DNA of 64,000 bases, from NCBI GenBank assembly GCA_032164245.1, contig JAVMKO010000001.1, forward strand, positions 248,257,644 to 248,321,643, read 5' to 3'. The first letter of the stretch is position 1. Every line of letters begins with the position of its first letter. Positions 12,375-22,261 of the stretch are shown here, one piece after another. The notes under the pieces are model-generated. The model saw nothing but the letters and a program-made list of their open reading frames with translations, searched no databases and was not told where the DNA came from. The translations under genes and the position numbers were made by a program. The DNA comes from Sternotherus odoratus (lineage: Eukaryota > Chordata > Testudines > Kinosternidae).

Positions 12375-12848
12375 ATCTACAGCAGAGGAGAAATTAGGTT
12401 AGTTACTAGGTAAACTGTAAGGATAGTTAAGCACTGGAATAGTCTTCCAAGGGAGGATGTGGAATCTGTCACTGGATGTTTTTTAAAACAGGTCAGACAA
12501 ACACTAGGCTGGTCTGGGATCGATATTCTGGCGATCGATTTATCGTGTCTTGTTAAGACGTGATAATCAATCGCCCGCGGCTCCCCCGTCGACTCCAGAA
12601 CTCCAGCTTGCCTGGAGGCGCAAGCTGGAGTCGACGGGGGAGCGCGCCACCGACTGCCGCCGCCGTGGGGACGGCAGGTAAGTCGGCAGCAGATACGCAA
12701 ACTTCAGCTACGTGATTCACGTAGCTGAATTTGTGTATCTGCTGTCGATCCCACCCCCTAGTGAGGACAAGCCCTAGGTGTACTTAGTGCTGGGCAGTGG
12801 GCTGGCCAAATGACTCCTGACGTCTGTTCCAGCTTAACATCCTATGAA
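12375..12848 (+). mobile_element. CR1 LINE 3' end, split by a MITE
   Basis: The left part ends AAGCACTGGAATAGTCTTCC, AAGGGAGGATGTGGAATCTG, then CAGGTCAGACAAACAC, the CR1 3' end in sense orientation. The right part (12777-12848) resumes with GTGTACTTAGTGCTGGGCAG, GGGCTGGCCAAATGACT and CTTAACATCCTATGAAA, which continues the same CR1 text to its tail. The 267-bp interruption is the MITE at 12507-12773. A 5'-truncated dead copy. Confidence 0.75.
12507..12773 (+). mobile_element. Harbinger-like MITE inserted in CR1
   Basis: Left end GGCTGGTCTGGGATCGAT and right end GAGGACAAGCC are a decayed version of the terminal repeat seen intact at 16838-17136. The flanking trinucleotide is CTA on both sides (12504-12506 and 12774-12776), consistent with the 3-bp duplications of PIF/Harbinger elements. 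The body has a hairpin TTCAGCTACGTG...CACGTAGCTGAA and a CCAGCTTG...CAAGCTGG hairpin. Non-coding. Confidence 0.75.
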
Positions 12849-12889
12849 ATATGAGTCCATACATATGCACTGAATTTCTAATGTGCCAA

Positions 12890-13135
12890 GGGGTGCTCCA
12901 CGCTGGCTCTGCCCCAGATCTCCCCCCCCCCAACTCCTTCACCCCAGGCCTCATCCCCACTCTGCCTCTTCCCCCGCCCGATCCACCTCTAGCCTGCCTC
13001 TTCCCACCCTGTTGCACCCCTTCACCTGAGTGTGCCCAGCCCTCACTCCTCCCCTACCCGCTAGTGCCTCCTGCATGCTGCGGAACAGCTGACTGTGGGG
13101 CTGATCAGTGGGGCTGCCGTGGTACCAGCTGACTG
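12890..13135. repeat. C-rich interspersed-repeat-like block
   Basis: Begins GGGTGCTCCACGCTGGCTCT, followed by C-rich clusters (CCCCCCCC at about 12922) and CTCCTGCATGCTGCGGAACAG, GGGGCTGATCAGTGGGGCTG. This resembles GC-rich turtle DNA-transposon derivatives. No terminal repeats or duplications are clear, so the family is not assigned. Confidence 0.35.
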
Positions 13136-13139
13136 AGTA

Positions 13140-13625
13140 CTGTCTGGCTGTAGTGCCACTGGACACATGGTCAGTGTGTTGTGGGTGGATTCCCTGCTGA
13201 TCCAGTGACAAACCACTCTGCCACTGTTAGGGCCCTGGGCTGGGACATGGTGGAGTTGGGCAGGCCCACGTCCCCCCTGCCACCCTTCCCCTGTGGTGGC
13301 AGTATTCCCCACCTCCTTCAGTCAAGAGACCTGCACTTGCTGGAGTGCTCACCCTTTGCCAGAGCCCCCTAGTCTGTGTTGGGGGCACCCCAGCCTGAAG
13401 GCTGAGCTCCTAGACCCTTACCTGCTCTACCCTGCTTGAGGGTTAGAGCTCTATTGCCCTTTAAGGGCCTGAGCCCCTGAACTGCTCACTGCTCCACCCT
13501 GCCTGAGGGCTTGAGCCCTCGAGACAGCTAATTTCCCCCTGTACAGACTGTCGTTCCAGGTGTGTGACAGTGAAGAGGCATGGTCACCCTCAGAGACTGA
13601 CAGTGGGGGGTGACCACACAAGCCT
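13140..13625. repeat. Unclassified GC-rich repeat with a doubled internal unit
   Basis: Two imperfect tandem units occur: CTGCTCTACCCTGCTTGAGG (near 13421) and CTGCTCCACCCTGCCTGAGG (near 13488), each followed by a '(T/C)TAGAGC' or 'CTTGAGCC' word. The downstream TGTGTGACAGTGAAGAGGCA and GGTCACCCTCAGAGACTGAC recall non-coding parts of turtle LTR retrotransposons, but no coding or LTR ends are seen. Confidence 0.35.
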
Positions 13626-14184
13626 ACATGCCTACAGGGAGTTTTCTCATCCCTTGTTATCAAGGCAACACCAGTTTTTTAGCTCTATGAATGGAGGGAG
13701 GGAACCAGGGGTGGAACACAGAAGTAACCAGCAGCCAGCTTCCTATCTGTGAAGGGGACATTTTCTCCTCCCTTGGTGGTGCTACTGTAGTCCTCTCCAG
13801 CTGGATTGCTTTCTCAACCTTATAGGTCTCTCTATGCATATTGTCAATGAATTCCCATAGAGATGAACACCACACAAAAGCCCATGGGGAAATTAAGAAT
13901 CCTGTCTTACGAGCAGGATGTGAAAAGTGTGCAGTAAATGTAACCTTGTGCCATACCTGGAGCAATAAGAGGGAATTAAATATTCAGTAAATGTTCATTA
14001 AGTGAGAACCATCGATCCCGTGCACTGAATGAGGCACATTGCATATGGACAAAGGGGCCAAATTAAGGCAACATTAATTATGGCATGTCCTAATTAATGT
14101 GTTTTTAACAAAGATGGGCAGGGGGAACGTTGGGTGTGTTTGTAAGGTAAATATAGTGTATATATTCTGTGCTCATACCCTATT

Positions 14185-14283
14185 TTGTGTGTGTGTATGG
14201 TAATACCTTTTACTGGTGGAAGAGACAAGTTTCTATTGGTGGAAGAGAGCTACACAGAGTTCTTCATCAGGTCTGTAAAATAT
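14185..14283 (-). mobile_element. Repeat with hammerhead-like core, disrupted
   Basis: On the minus strand CTGATGAAGAACTCTGTGTA is followed by GCTC. CTGATGA is the invariant first core strand of a hammerhead ribozyme, and GAACTC...AGCTC can form a short helix II. The expected GAAA does not follow at once: about 13 bases (TCTTCCACCAATA) intervene before AGAAACTTGTCTC. The inserted bases nearly duplicate the downstream TCTTCCACCAGTA, suggesting a slip or duplication that broke the core. Non-coding. Confidence 0.45.
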
Positions 14284-15341
14284 AACCAGCTCATCACAGC
14301 TAATTACAAGTTAGACAGGTAAAAATCTTCTCTCCATTTTTTCTTGGTGGCCGGGGAAGGGGATATTTTTGTGTCACATGTGAACATAAGGGCATTACCA
14401 ATAACAAAGCTACAAATGGGAGATCCAGAAAGGCTATTATATATATCCTTCCCGTTATGAATGAACCTGAACCCCTGAATCCAAATCCTCCTGAACTGGG
14501 ACTTTGGGAAATTTTGGGTGCTGCTTGAGATTCAAACTGTGCTGCTGATATTCACCTCTCTGCTTAATGCTACCATATGTCAGCACAGAAGCCAGATGTT
14601 CTGGATCCGATATTATCAGGCCAGTTTGTTTCTGTGAAGTAAGAATAAACACAAACACATCCATTTGGACTGAGCCGTGACGTTTGCCACATTGAGTCTA
14701 TGCAGTCATTGTCATTAGTAGCATCCTGCAGTTTATACAGCATTTGGTCTCCTCCTGCCTCTTTGCTTCTGAGCAAATGGAAGGGCTTTTGGGTGAGTGG
14801 AGCAAATGGGAAGAGGATCAGTGTCCATTTTAGCACCTTCCTGGAAACACCGTGCAGCCTTTCTGCACTCTCAGCTTAAAGCAGTGAAAATGTCACACCG
14901 CCCATCCCCGGTGATTCAACAGGTTGAAGCAGTGATGTGGGACCGGAAATGGCTGTCCGCATGGCCCTACAGCCGTGCCCAACTGCTCTCCCCTCAGCCC
15001 ACTCAGCTCTCTCTGACTGACATGCTCTGGCCATTGCTTGCCACTTCAGCACCTTTGGGTTTCAAGTTTGACAGATTTAAACCACCAACAAATAGTTGGA
15101 AAGAGCCTGTTTCTGCCCTTAAGAGAGCACCTGTGAGCTGCTGCTGCGTCTCTGGACCAGTCCCCAGGCTGGCAGGGGGGAGCTGGAATCTAAGTACCAT
15201 TGGCATTAGAACAAGAAAAGTGGAAAAGGTTTAAATAAATCCATAGGATCAAGATCTATGGCTGCTGCCTCGTTCATGGTGAATTTGGCATGAAGTGCCT
15301 GGTGTGACACTACCAACCTTCCCTCTACACTAAGTCTAAGG
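14284..15341. other. No recognised gene or repeat
   Basis: A 145-codon plus-strand frame at 14797-15234 is the longest here. Its translation has no recognisable domain, signal or coiled coil, no splice-site context stands out, and an opposite-strand frame overlaps it. I treat it as chance. No transposon termini were recognised. Confidence 0.5.
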
Positions 15342-15567
15342 CAGGGTCTCTCAAACTGGGGGTCGTGACCCCCCGGGGGGTCGCCGAGTGCTCCCTGGGG
15401 GGTCGCGAGCTCCTGCTGCCACCGAAAAGCCGCCAAATTGCCAAATTGATTTGGCAGCTTTTCGGTGGACATACCGAGCGCTCTCGGAAGTATTCAATTC
15501 GGCGGCTTTTCGGCGGACATGCAAGAGTCGCGAAGGGTCGCGGTCTCAACAAGTTTGAGAACCGCTG
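15342..15567. mobile_element. hAT-type MITE
   Basis: Left end CAGGGTCTCTCAAACTGGGG and right end GTTTGAGAACCGCTG are inverted partners of the hAT CAG(C/G)G(T)TCTCAAAC terminus. The body opens GTCGTGACCCCCCGGGG and carries repeated GCCGCC/TTTTCGG(C/T)GG words. Both flanks have a TCTAA word (15335-15339 and 15571-15575), compatible with a decayed 8-bp duplication. Non-autonomous. Confidence 0.75.
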
Positions 15568-16159
15568 GACTCTAAAACAAGTAGCCATCCCACTTCAAGC
15601 CCCCCCTCGCCATCCAGCAAAATAAAACAATCGTATCCTATCATCCCTTCACTGCATAATGTTGATGGGAGGTAAGGAAGAGAAAATACAGATCAGTGAC
15701 CCAAGCCATTGGGGAGTGAGGGGAACAAAGCCAAAAGGATGTTTCCACCAGGAACACAGAAGTCTTTCCACAAGCTGGGACTCTGCAGAGGTTCCGGGTG
15801 CAGGATAGACCTGTTTAGTCATAATAAGCAGGACCAGTGGCAACCTGTGGGGTACACTGGAAGCCAGTGGCAACATCTCTTGGGAGCGATCCATGTTGTC
15901 CGTGTGGAATAGGACATGGACAGCAGTGTACAAGGGGAGGTCATCTATGAGCTAAGGGGTCGAGGAGAGGGATGATGAACTTTTAAGTGTGAAATTTATC
16001 AAAACAAACATTATCACCAGTTCACTTGGTGTGGCTTTTGGAACTTAGAATGTTATTTTCTGCAAAATTCCCAAGTTCCCCAACATTTTCACAGAGCAGA
16101 TTGTAAAAATCCCTGCTAACCTGAAATGCCATGATTTCCCATGATTTCTCTTAGAAGAG
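15568..16159. other. No recognised gene or repeat
   Basis: Ordinary mixed-composition sequence between the hAT MITE and the SINE. Open frames of up to 94 codons at 15649-15933 lack any family signature. Confidence 0.5.
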
Positions 16160-16350
16160 GTGGCTTCAATTCCCTCCTTTACCATAGACTTCCTGGATGA
16201 TCCCTAGCAAGTCATTTAACCCCTGCAGTGTCTCAGTCTCCACCTGTAAAATGGGGTAATAGCACTACTTTACCTCACAGGGGTGTTTTGAGGATACATA
16301 CATCATGGTATGTGAGTTGCTCAGATAACTAGTAAAGCAGAGCATATAAG
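16160..16350 (+). mobile_element. MIR/tRNA-type SINE, sense
   Basis: Reads CAAGTCATTTAACCCCTGCA, GTGTCTCAGTCTCCACCTGT, AAAATGGGG, then CTCACAGGGGTGTTTTGAGG. This is the sense order of the MIR core and 3' portion. The tRNA-like head is missing or unrecognisable. Dead, diverged copy. Confidence 0.75.
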
Positions 16351-16357
16351 TATCTTA

Positions 16358-16582
16358 GGCTCTGTCTACACCCCCCTGTCTGACATACGTTTCACGGGCA
16401 AAAGCGCTGTGTGGATAGCGCTATGTCAGCAGGAGACACTCTTCTACCACCATAGCTACCACCACTCGAATGCCAGCGGGAGAGCTCTGTCCCCTCAGCA
16501 CAGAGCAGCTACCTGGGAGACATTACAGCGGTGCAGCTGGAGAGGTACAGCTGTGCTGCTGTAAGGTCGGTAGCATAGACGA
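16358..16582 (+). mobile_element. Harbinger-like MITE, family 2
   Basis: Starts GGCTCTGTCTACA after TTA and contains CTATGTCAGCAGGAGA and TACAGCTGTGCTGCTGTAAGG. The same words occur in the copies at 35347-35619 and 37215-37510. The right end runs directly into the next MITE, so its exact boundary and duplication are not clear. Confidence 0.65.
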
Positions 16583-16583
16583 A

Positions 16584-16820
16584 GGGCTGGTCTTCACTGG
16601 GGGGGAGATCGGCTGTAGATACCGATGAATAACGTAGCTGAATTCGGCGTATCTCCAGCTGACTTACCTGCCGTCCTCACGGCGGCGGCAGTCGGCGGCG
16701 CGCTCCCCCGTCGACTCCATCTTGCACCCTTTGGCAAGCTGGACTTCTGGAGTCTTGACGAGACGCGATAAATCGATTGCCCAAAGATCAATCCCTCCCC
16801 GCTTTAGTGAAGACAAGCCT
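16584..16820 (-). mobile_element. Harbinger-like MITE, family 1, minus
   Basis: Begins GGGCTGGTCTTCACTGGGG and ends TTTAGTGAAGACAAGCC. The body (ACTTACCTGCCGTCCTCACG, GGCGGCGGCAGTCGGCGGC, GCGCTCCCCCGTCGACTCC) is the reverse complement of the neighbouring copy at 16838-17136. The two therefore sit head to head, separated by about 17 bases. Confidence 0.8.
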
Positions 16821-16837
16821 GTAGTCTTAGATACTAA

Positions 16838-17136
16838 GGGCTGGTCTTCACTACCTGCCGGATCGGTGGGTAGCAATCGATCGGTTAGCGATCGATTTCT
16901 CGCAACTGGTGAAGACGCGAGAAATAGATCGCCCGCGGCGCCCCCATCAACTCCAGAAGTCCAGCTTGCCGAGAGGCGCAAGCTGGAGTCAAGGGGGGAG
17001 CGCGCCGCCGACTGCCGCCGCCGTGAGGACAGCAGGTAAGTCGGCTGGAGATACGCAGACTTCAGCTACGTGATTCACGTAGCTGAAGTTGTGTATCTGC
17101 AGTCGATCCCCCCACCCCCGTAGTGAAGACCAGCCC
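16838..17136 (+). mobile_element. Harbinger-like MITE, family 1, best copy
   Basis: Terminal inverted repeats are exact over at least 17 bases: GGGCTGGTCTTCACTAC on the left and GTAGTGAAGACCAGCCC on the right. The flanks are TAA on both sides (16835-16837 and 17137-17139), the 3-bp duplication typical of PIF/Harbinger transposons. Inside, 17060-17088 forms a perfect-arm hairpin (CTTCAGCTACGTG, loop ATT). Another hairpin near 16960-16986 has arms CCAGCTTG/CAAGCTGG. No transposase is encoded, so mobility depended on an autonomous relative. Confidence 0.88.
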
Positions 17137-17585
17137 TAATTAATAAATAGACTAAAGGAGAAGAGAGAGGGACCTGGCCAGGACAGGTTGAAAAGAAAAG
17201 ACAGCTCTTGAGTCCCATTGCTGGAATTCACTGAAAGCGTAATTCTTGCCATCCTTTTTTCCCCAAAGGGGAGAGAGAAACCAGGTGAGTGGGGTCTACG
17301 ACCAGGTATTGGAGAAATCTCAGGGGTCTCAATTTCCCATTGTACCACAGAAAGGTCTGAGCTGAAGGAGAGTGAGCTACTAAGTACTCTGGAAAGGACT
17401 GCGAGGGCGGGGAAAGCCCCCGCTCAGAAAACATGCAGAGTCTCTGGTCCCACTTGGGGGGTTAAAAAGTTCCACTTCTTACAGCGCTACTGCGGAAATC
17501 AGGAAGAAGGAGCTTCCCTCCCAAAGACTCAAGTTTCACATGGTCCATGGTCAAGGTTGTAATGGGAACTTTAGTGGCTACATGA
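17137..17585. other. No recognised gene or repeat
   Basis: Mixed sequence. Open frames on both strands overlap and have no family signature. Confidence 0.5.
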
Positions 17586-17718
17586 AGTGTCAGAGAGGTA
17601 GCTGTATTAGTCTGGATCTGCAAAAGCAACAAAGAGTCCTGTGGCACCTTATAGACTAACAGACGTATTGGAGCATAAGCTTTCATGGATGAATACCCAC
17701 TTCATCAGATGCAATGTG
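17586..17718 (-). mobile_element. Repeat with near-intact hammerhead ribozyme core
   Basis: Read on the minus strand, CTGATGA (17702-17708) is followed by helix-II strand GTGGGT, loop ATTC, strand ATCCAT and then GAAA (17681-17684). All six helix-II positions pair, two as G-U. Next is GCTTATGC (17673-17680), a minimal helix III with a UUAU loop, then UC (17671-17672) in the U16.1-H17 cleavage position. The rest (GTTAGTCTATAAGGTGCCAC, AGTCTGG) matches an abundant reptile retroelement tail. Helix I is not obvious: only ATTG/CAAT at a short offset. Hammerhead cores are known in Penelope-like elements; membership here is inferred. Confidence 0.7.
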
Positions 17719-18820
17719 GCTACATTGATACATCTTATTATGGACATGGTGATGCAGAAGAAGATTGCCACATTGGTCAAGGAATCAGCTCCTCAGGAAA
17801 ACCCTGCGCTAGAGAATGCTGAAAGACGGCAAAAGACAAACAGTCAAAAGAAAGGGGGGGGAGGTCAAGTATAGAGACAAAGAGAAGAAGAAAGAAAATA
17901 GCCAGTCCAGAGCCAGCAAAGATAAATGGGAGAGTTAAGGTTAAAATTAAAGAAAGAAGCAAAGAACCAGAAAAGAAAGAAACGCAGTGTGTTAATAGAG
18001 GTGGCTGGATAGGAAGTATAATGCTGCCAGCAAGCTCAGAGATTCAGGTATTATACATGAGCTGGTTAAAGATAACATTTAATATTAACTCCATGGGCAT
18101 TTTGACAATGAGCCTTGTTTAGAATCAGATTTTGATTTATGTCAGTGTTTCCCAGCCCTCCCAGATTGGCAACCCTTATTTAACATCAACATTTTTCATG
18201 CCCCCCCTTCCATTTGCTATAAAAGTCAGAGTAAAAACTTGTATCAGTGATAAGAACAATTTAATCAGGGACAGACAGAGGAATTTAAATGTGACCGCTC
18301 TTGGAGGGACACGTTAAACACTCGCCTATTGTACACACCAAACAACAGCCACACACACGCATACATCACATGCACAGAAATAAGCAGCAGTACACTCATC
18401 ATTTCAATGAAAACCCATAGGCTGTGGAACCATCTGAACAAGTGTATCCGCAATTACTTGGCTTCAGAAGGTTCACAGAGCTCCTCCAGCCTTGGGGACA
18501 ATGCAGGGAGAACAAGCGCCTCACGGCTGGGGTGGGGAGAGGTAGAGAGATCCTCCAGCCCAACCAGAGCAGAGCTGGGGCCGGAAGAGCACTCCCTGTC
18601 AGCTCCAATGGTGGCCCTGGGGCTGGAGAAGCTCACTCTCCCCTCTTCAGCCCTGGGGCCAGAGAATTCTTCTGCCCCTACCATTTATTGGGGGTGCCAT
18701 GCCCCTGCATGCCCCCCTCCTTGTACACCCCCAGGCCTTGAAGAGTAAGAGTGTGTGCAAAGCAGGAGAGCAAGATATTATTTTCTTTAGATTGTAATAT
18801 AATTTTCAGTGCTGTTGTGT
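17719..18820. other. Mostly unclassified DNA
   Basis: Purine-rich tract (AAAGAAAG-type) at about 17820-17990. At 18142 a CAGTGTTTCCCAGCCC word resembles a hAT left end without a partner. From 18480 to 18730 a GC-rich block repeats CTGGGGC(C/T)GGA-type words in several overlapping frames; it is probably a repeat, not a gene. Confidence 0.45.
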
Positions 18821-18855
18821 CACACACACAAACACACACACACACACACACACAC
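18821..18855. repeat. (CA)n microsatellite
   Basis: A CA run of about 35 bases with one AA interruption. Confidence 0.95.
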
Positions 18856-19699
18856 CAACCCCTGCAGGTGGAGAAAGACTGCGTTAAAGACTGAAGTCAT
18901 GAGGACACCAGAAAGGATGTTCCTGTGGAAGACATGCTTGGAGGCATTTACAGTTCACAGGGTAAGTCTCACTGCAGCAGGACAGCTGATTCTTCTGTGT
19001 CATTTCATAATAAAACTCTCATCTGCTGTCATCTTACGTACCTCTCTGGGCCCCTTAGCCTTGTCCAAAACACAATATTACAGGGGAAATGGGTGATGTG
19101 ATGTCTGTGGCTAACAATGCCCAAATGCCAATGCTGGGGTAAGCTCAATAAAAAAACCCACGCTGCTGGCACTTTTGCACTCCACTTACTCAGATTTTGT
19201 GCTACTATTTCCTGTGTAAAAGGTCTGAGCAGAATATATAATACAGGAGCCTTAGCGGTACACACTACTATTACATCTACTAAAGAAGGACACAATTTCC
19301 AATGGATCTTTGAGCTCCACATGACCAGGAAGCCAGATCTCTAACCCATTCTTTAGCCTATCCCTTCACACACATGATCGGTAACTAACACAAATGGCTG
19401 CAGGAAACTAGCTAGGAAACTGCAGTTAGATGTTCTAGTAAATTCTCTACTCCCACACATTTTCCTATGGGAATGTAGGGTCATGCTCAGAGAAACTGTA
19501 TATGGAAAATATCTAACAGCTCATCTATCCCTCTGCGATTGCAGGACAGTAGATCTGTTCCAACTCCCTCAATGGCCTAGTTTTACTGCAGTTTTTAAAG
19601 TATCTCACTGAAACAGGAAGGATTTTGCTATAGCTGTGGCACTGAGAGATTGAAAACCTCATACACATTTTCTCCTGAGCATGACAGCCCTGCATATGT
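18856..19699. other. No recognised gene or repeat
   Basis: Ordinary sequence; the open frames show no family features. Confidence 0.5.
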
Positions 19700-19707
19700 A
19701 TGCCCAG

Positions 19708-19870
19708 CACTGTTCCCTCTAAGCAGTGCGCGTGTGTGTGTGCACACCGATTCTAAACCCCGCGCACATGGCAAAACACCGCACACACAAATATTTGCAC
19801 AGAAGCACAAAAATTTGCACAGAAGAAATTTTTGGCGTACATGGCTTATGAAAAATTAGAGGGAACATTG
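19708..19870. mobile_element. Short hAT-type MITE with perfect 8-bp duplication
   Basis: The 163-bp element starts CACTGTTCCCTCTAA and ends TTAGAGGGAACATTG, inverted over 14 of 15 bases. The 8-mer ATGCCCAG flanks it on both sides (19700-19707 and 19871-19878), the hAT signature. The body contains a GCGCGTGTGTGTGTGCAC purine-pyrimidine run and repeated TTTGCACAGAA words. Non-coding; the intact duplication suggests a fairly young insertion. Confidence 0.9.
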
Positions 19871-19878
19871 ATGCCCAG

Positions 19879-21174
19879 TCTCCTTCAAATGTCCCAAGCA
19901 ATACAACTTTCACCACTTTCATTGGAAGGCTATTCTGCAATCCAGTGCTCAAGGGGTTCCTTTGATAGTCATCCTATTTCCTAGGCATCCATCCTATATT
20001 TCATTACTGTGACTACTGAAAATACAGGAAGTGAACTGGAAAAAGAAAGAGGCTTACGGCATATGCATGAGTTTTAAATGTGAAGAAAAAGTTAAGTTAC
20101 TGAAGGTAATTTTCAGTTTAAAATTTTTGCATTTTTTGTTCTCAGAGGTTTCCTCTTCAATATTCCGAATATAAATGGTGGTGGGATTATTCAGAAGCAG
20201 AGTACATTATAACTAAAGCCTATAGCAACCTCATTCAGCAGTGAAATTGTTGTCTCCCTCTGATCCTGAGATTATGGAGATGAGGGGATGAATGTACATC
20301 AGTAAGATTCCCTACCGAGATAGCTTTTCACTCTTTTCAGTAAGAAAAAGATCAAAGGGAAGATGGCTAATTAACATACCAAAGGAGACAAAACCCCTAG
20401 AGCTTTATCGTTGTTGCAATCCAATAATAAACAGCCAAGTACAAAAAAGATTATTTGATAATGACACACAGAACTGAAAGCCTTTGAAATGTCAGCTTCT
20501 TAAAAAAATATTTTTGAAGGAAAAAATATCCATAATTATAAAGAATAATGCTTAAGCATTGGGGAATAACTCTTCAATCCTGAGAGAGTTTCCTCATAAA
20601 ACTACTTTGCCTAAGAACAGCAGTGTGGCTTCCCTTTATCTAAAAGAAAAAAAAACATAAAATAAAAAGCACACAAAGGGCCCCAAATTCCTTCTTGAGT
20701 AAACATTGGATTCTTTTATATATGAAAAATTAAACACAGTTCTTCTTGTTTTTAAAAAGTCACCAGTCTCCTTTCCTAGACTAGTTTCCAACTCATGCCT
20801 CTAAGTGAAAATGGAGAGTTATCCAGAGACTCCATGTCCCTTCAAGTTGGATAACTGCTGTGCAATATTAAAAACTGGCTATTTTTATAATGGCAGAAGC
20901 AAAGGGATATAATCTAGGCGTAGAAACAATGCAAAACCCTGTTCCAGTAAAAGCAAATGGCTCAGGTGTTCTTGATGTAAGATGGATAAGTATTTTCCTC
21001 TAGGTTATCAGTTCAAATTCAGCATATGCTGATGGCAGGTAGACACCAGTGCCCTTATATGAATCCCCAATAACTAGGGGAAGTTATTTGATTATTTCAG
21101 CTTACTTCCAGCCATTGAATCTTGTTACACCTTCCTATTCTAGACGGAAAAGCCCATTGTTAAATATGTGTTCC
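19879..21174. other. No recognised gene or repeat
   Basis: AT-rich, apparently single-copy DNA with A-rich tracts (for example AAAAGAAAAAAAAAC near 20645). No coding or transposon signature. Confidence 0.55.
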
Positions 21175-21424
21175 CAATGTAGGTTCTTATAAACTAAGAT
21201 CAATTTGCTCCTTAACCTTCTCTTTTTTTAAGCGAAATAGATTGACCTCCTTGAGTCCATCACTATGAAGGCATGTTTTCCAATCCCTTAATCATTCTCA
21301 TCACTCTTCTCGCAACTCTACCAATTTATCAACATCCTTGTAGAACTGTGGGCACCAGAACTGGACACAATGTTCCAGCAGTGGTCACACCATTGCCAAA
21401 TTCAGAGGTGATATAACTTTCCTA
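21175..21424 (-). mobile_element. CR1 LINE fragment, antisense
   Basis: Contains TTGACCTCCTTGAGTCCATC, TTATCAACATCCTTGTAGAAC, TGTGGGCACCAGAACTGGAC and ACAATGTTCCAGCAGTGGTC. These are the antisense of the CR1 segment encoding the conserved '...VQFW(S/A)P...' region and its downstream UTR. It ends abruptly at a sense SINE piece, a chimeric junction. Confidence 0.75.
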
Positions 21425-21545
21425 CTCTTACCTCCCTGTGCCTTAGTTTCCTCCATCTGAAAAATGGGAATAATGATACTGACCTCTTTTGTAAAGTATT
21501 TTGAGATCTAGTGATAAAAACACTATGTAAGAGCTAGGCATTGTC
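21425..21545 (+). mobile_element. MIR/tRNA-type SINE 3' half, sense
   Basis: Reads CCTGTGCCTTAGTTTCCTCC, ATCTGAAAAATGGGAATAATG, CTCTTTTGTAAAGTATTTTGAG, TATGTAAGAGCTAGGCATTG. This is a reptile SINE of the MIR type in sense orientation. Its 5' part is replaced by the antisense CR1 fragment at the junction. Confidence 0.75.
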
Positions 21546-22261
21546 TCAGGGGAGTTCTCCCTTGGTCAGGACTGTGGGCATTGTGGGGAAACCTGCCCTT
21601 CTTCTGCTTATGCTCTATCTGTCCTCTGAGTAAAAAGACCATTTCCATTTCCATTTTGGTCACTGCCTTTAAAAATATTTCCCTCTCCATTCCACAGCCC
21701 ATAAACACACTCTCCATACTTACTATTAGATGTTTAAGTAGCTACAAAATGGAAACATGAAAGCATTACAAATCCCCTCGAAGGATGTATAGGAGTTGTC
21801 CCATGTTCCTGCTCATAAATATAGCAGCAGAGACAGAGTGGCTGTGAATAGAGAAAAAGCTTCAGGCAATGAGCCCAATTGTTGGATCCTCTCTAGCTGT
21901 TTTATGCCACTCCAATGGCATAAAGGAGTCAGAAAGCCAGTGCAGCCAGCTGCCTGATGATTCTGCTTGTATAAATAGAATCCCCAGGTGTCAGGGAAGA
22001 GACTCTATGCCACACATCTCTAGGTCCCAACACATTGGTCAATTCTGGAGGAAAGGGTGCATGGTCAGGACATATCTACTCCCAGTTCAAACAGTTCTTT
22101 GGGGCCATGGGCTAACTAGAGCATCCTCAGGGGCCAGCCAGACTCATGCTTGGGAAGAATGCAAAGTTGGCTAACAGTCACTTCTCCCACCCTACCAACA
22201 CACACCTCAGCTGTGCCAAGCATATCTTTCACCCTTATACGCTAATGCCAATCACTTTATT
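21546..22261. other. No recognised gene or repeat
   Basis: Mixed sequence between the SINE and an LTR; no coding signature. Confidence 0.5.

Noticed and set aside
14797..15234. 145-codon plus-strand open frame
   Set aside because: No domain, signal or coiled coil; an opposite-strand frame overlaps; no splice context. Treated as chance.
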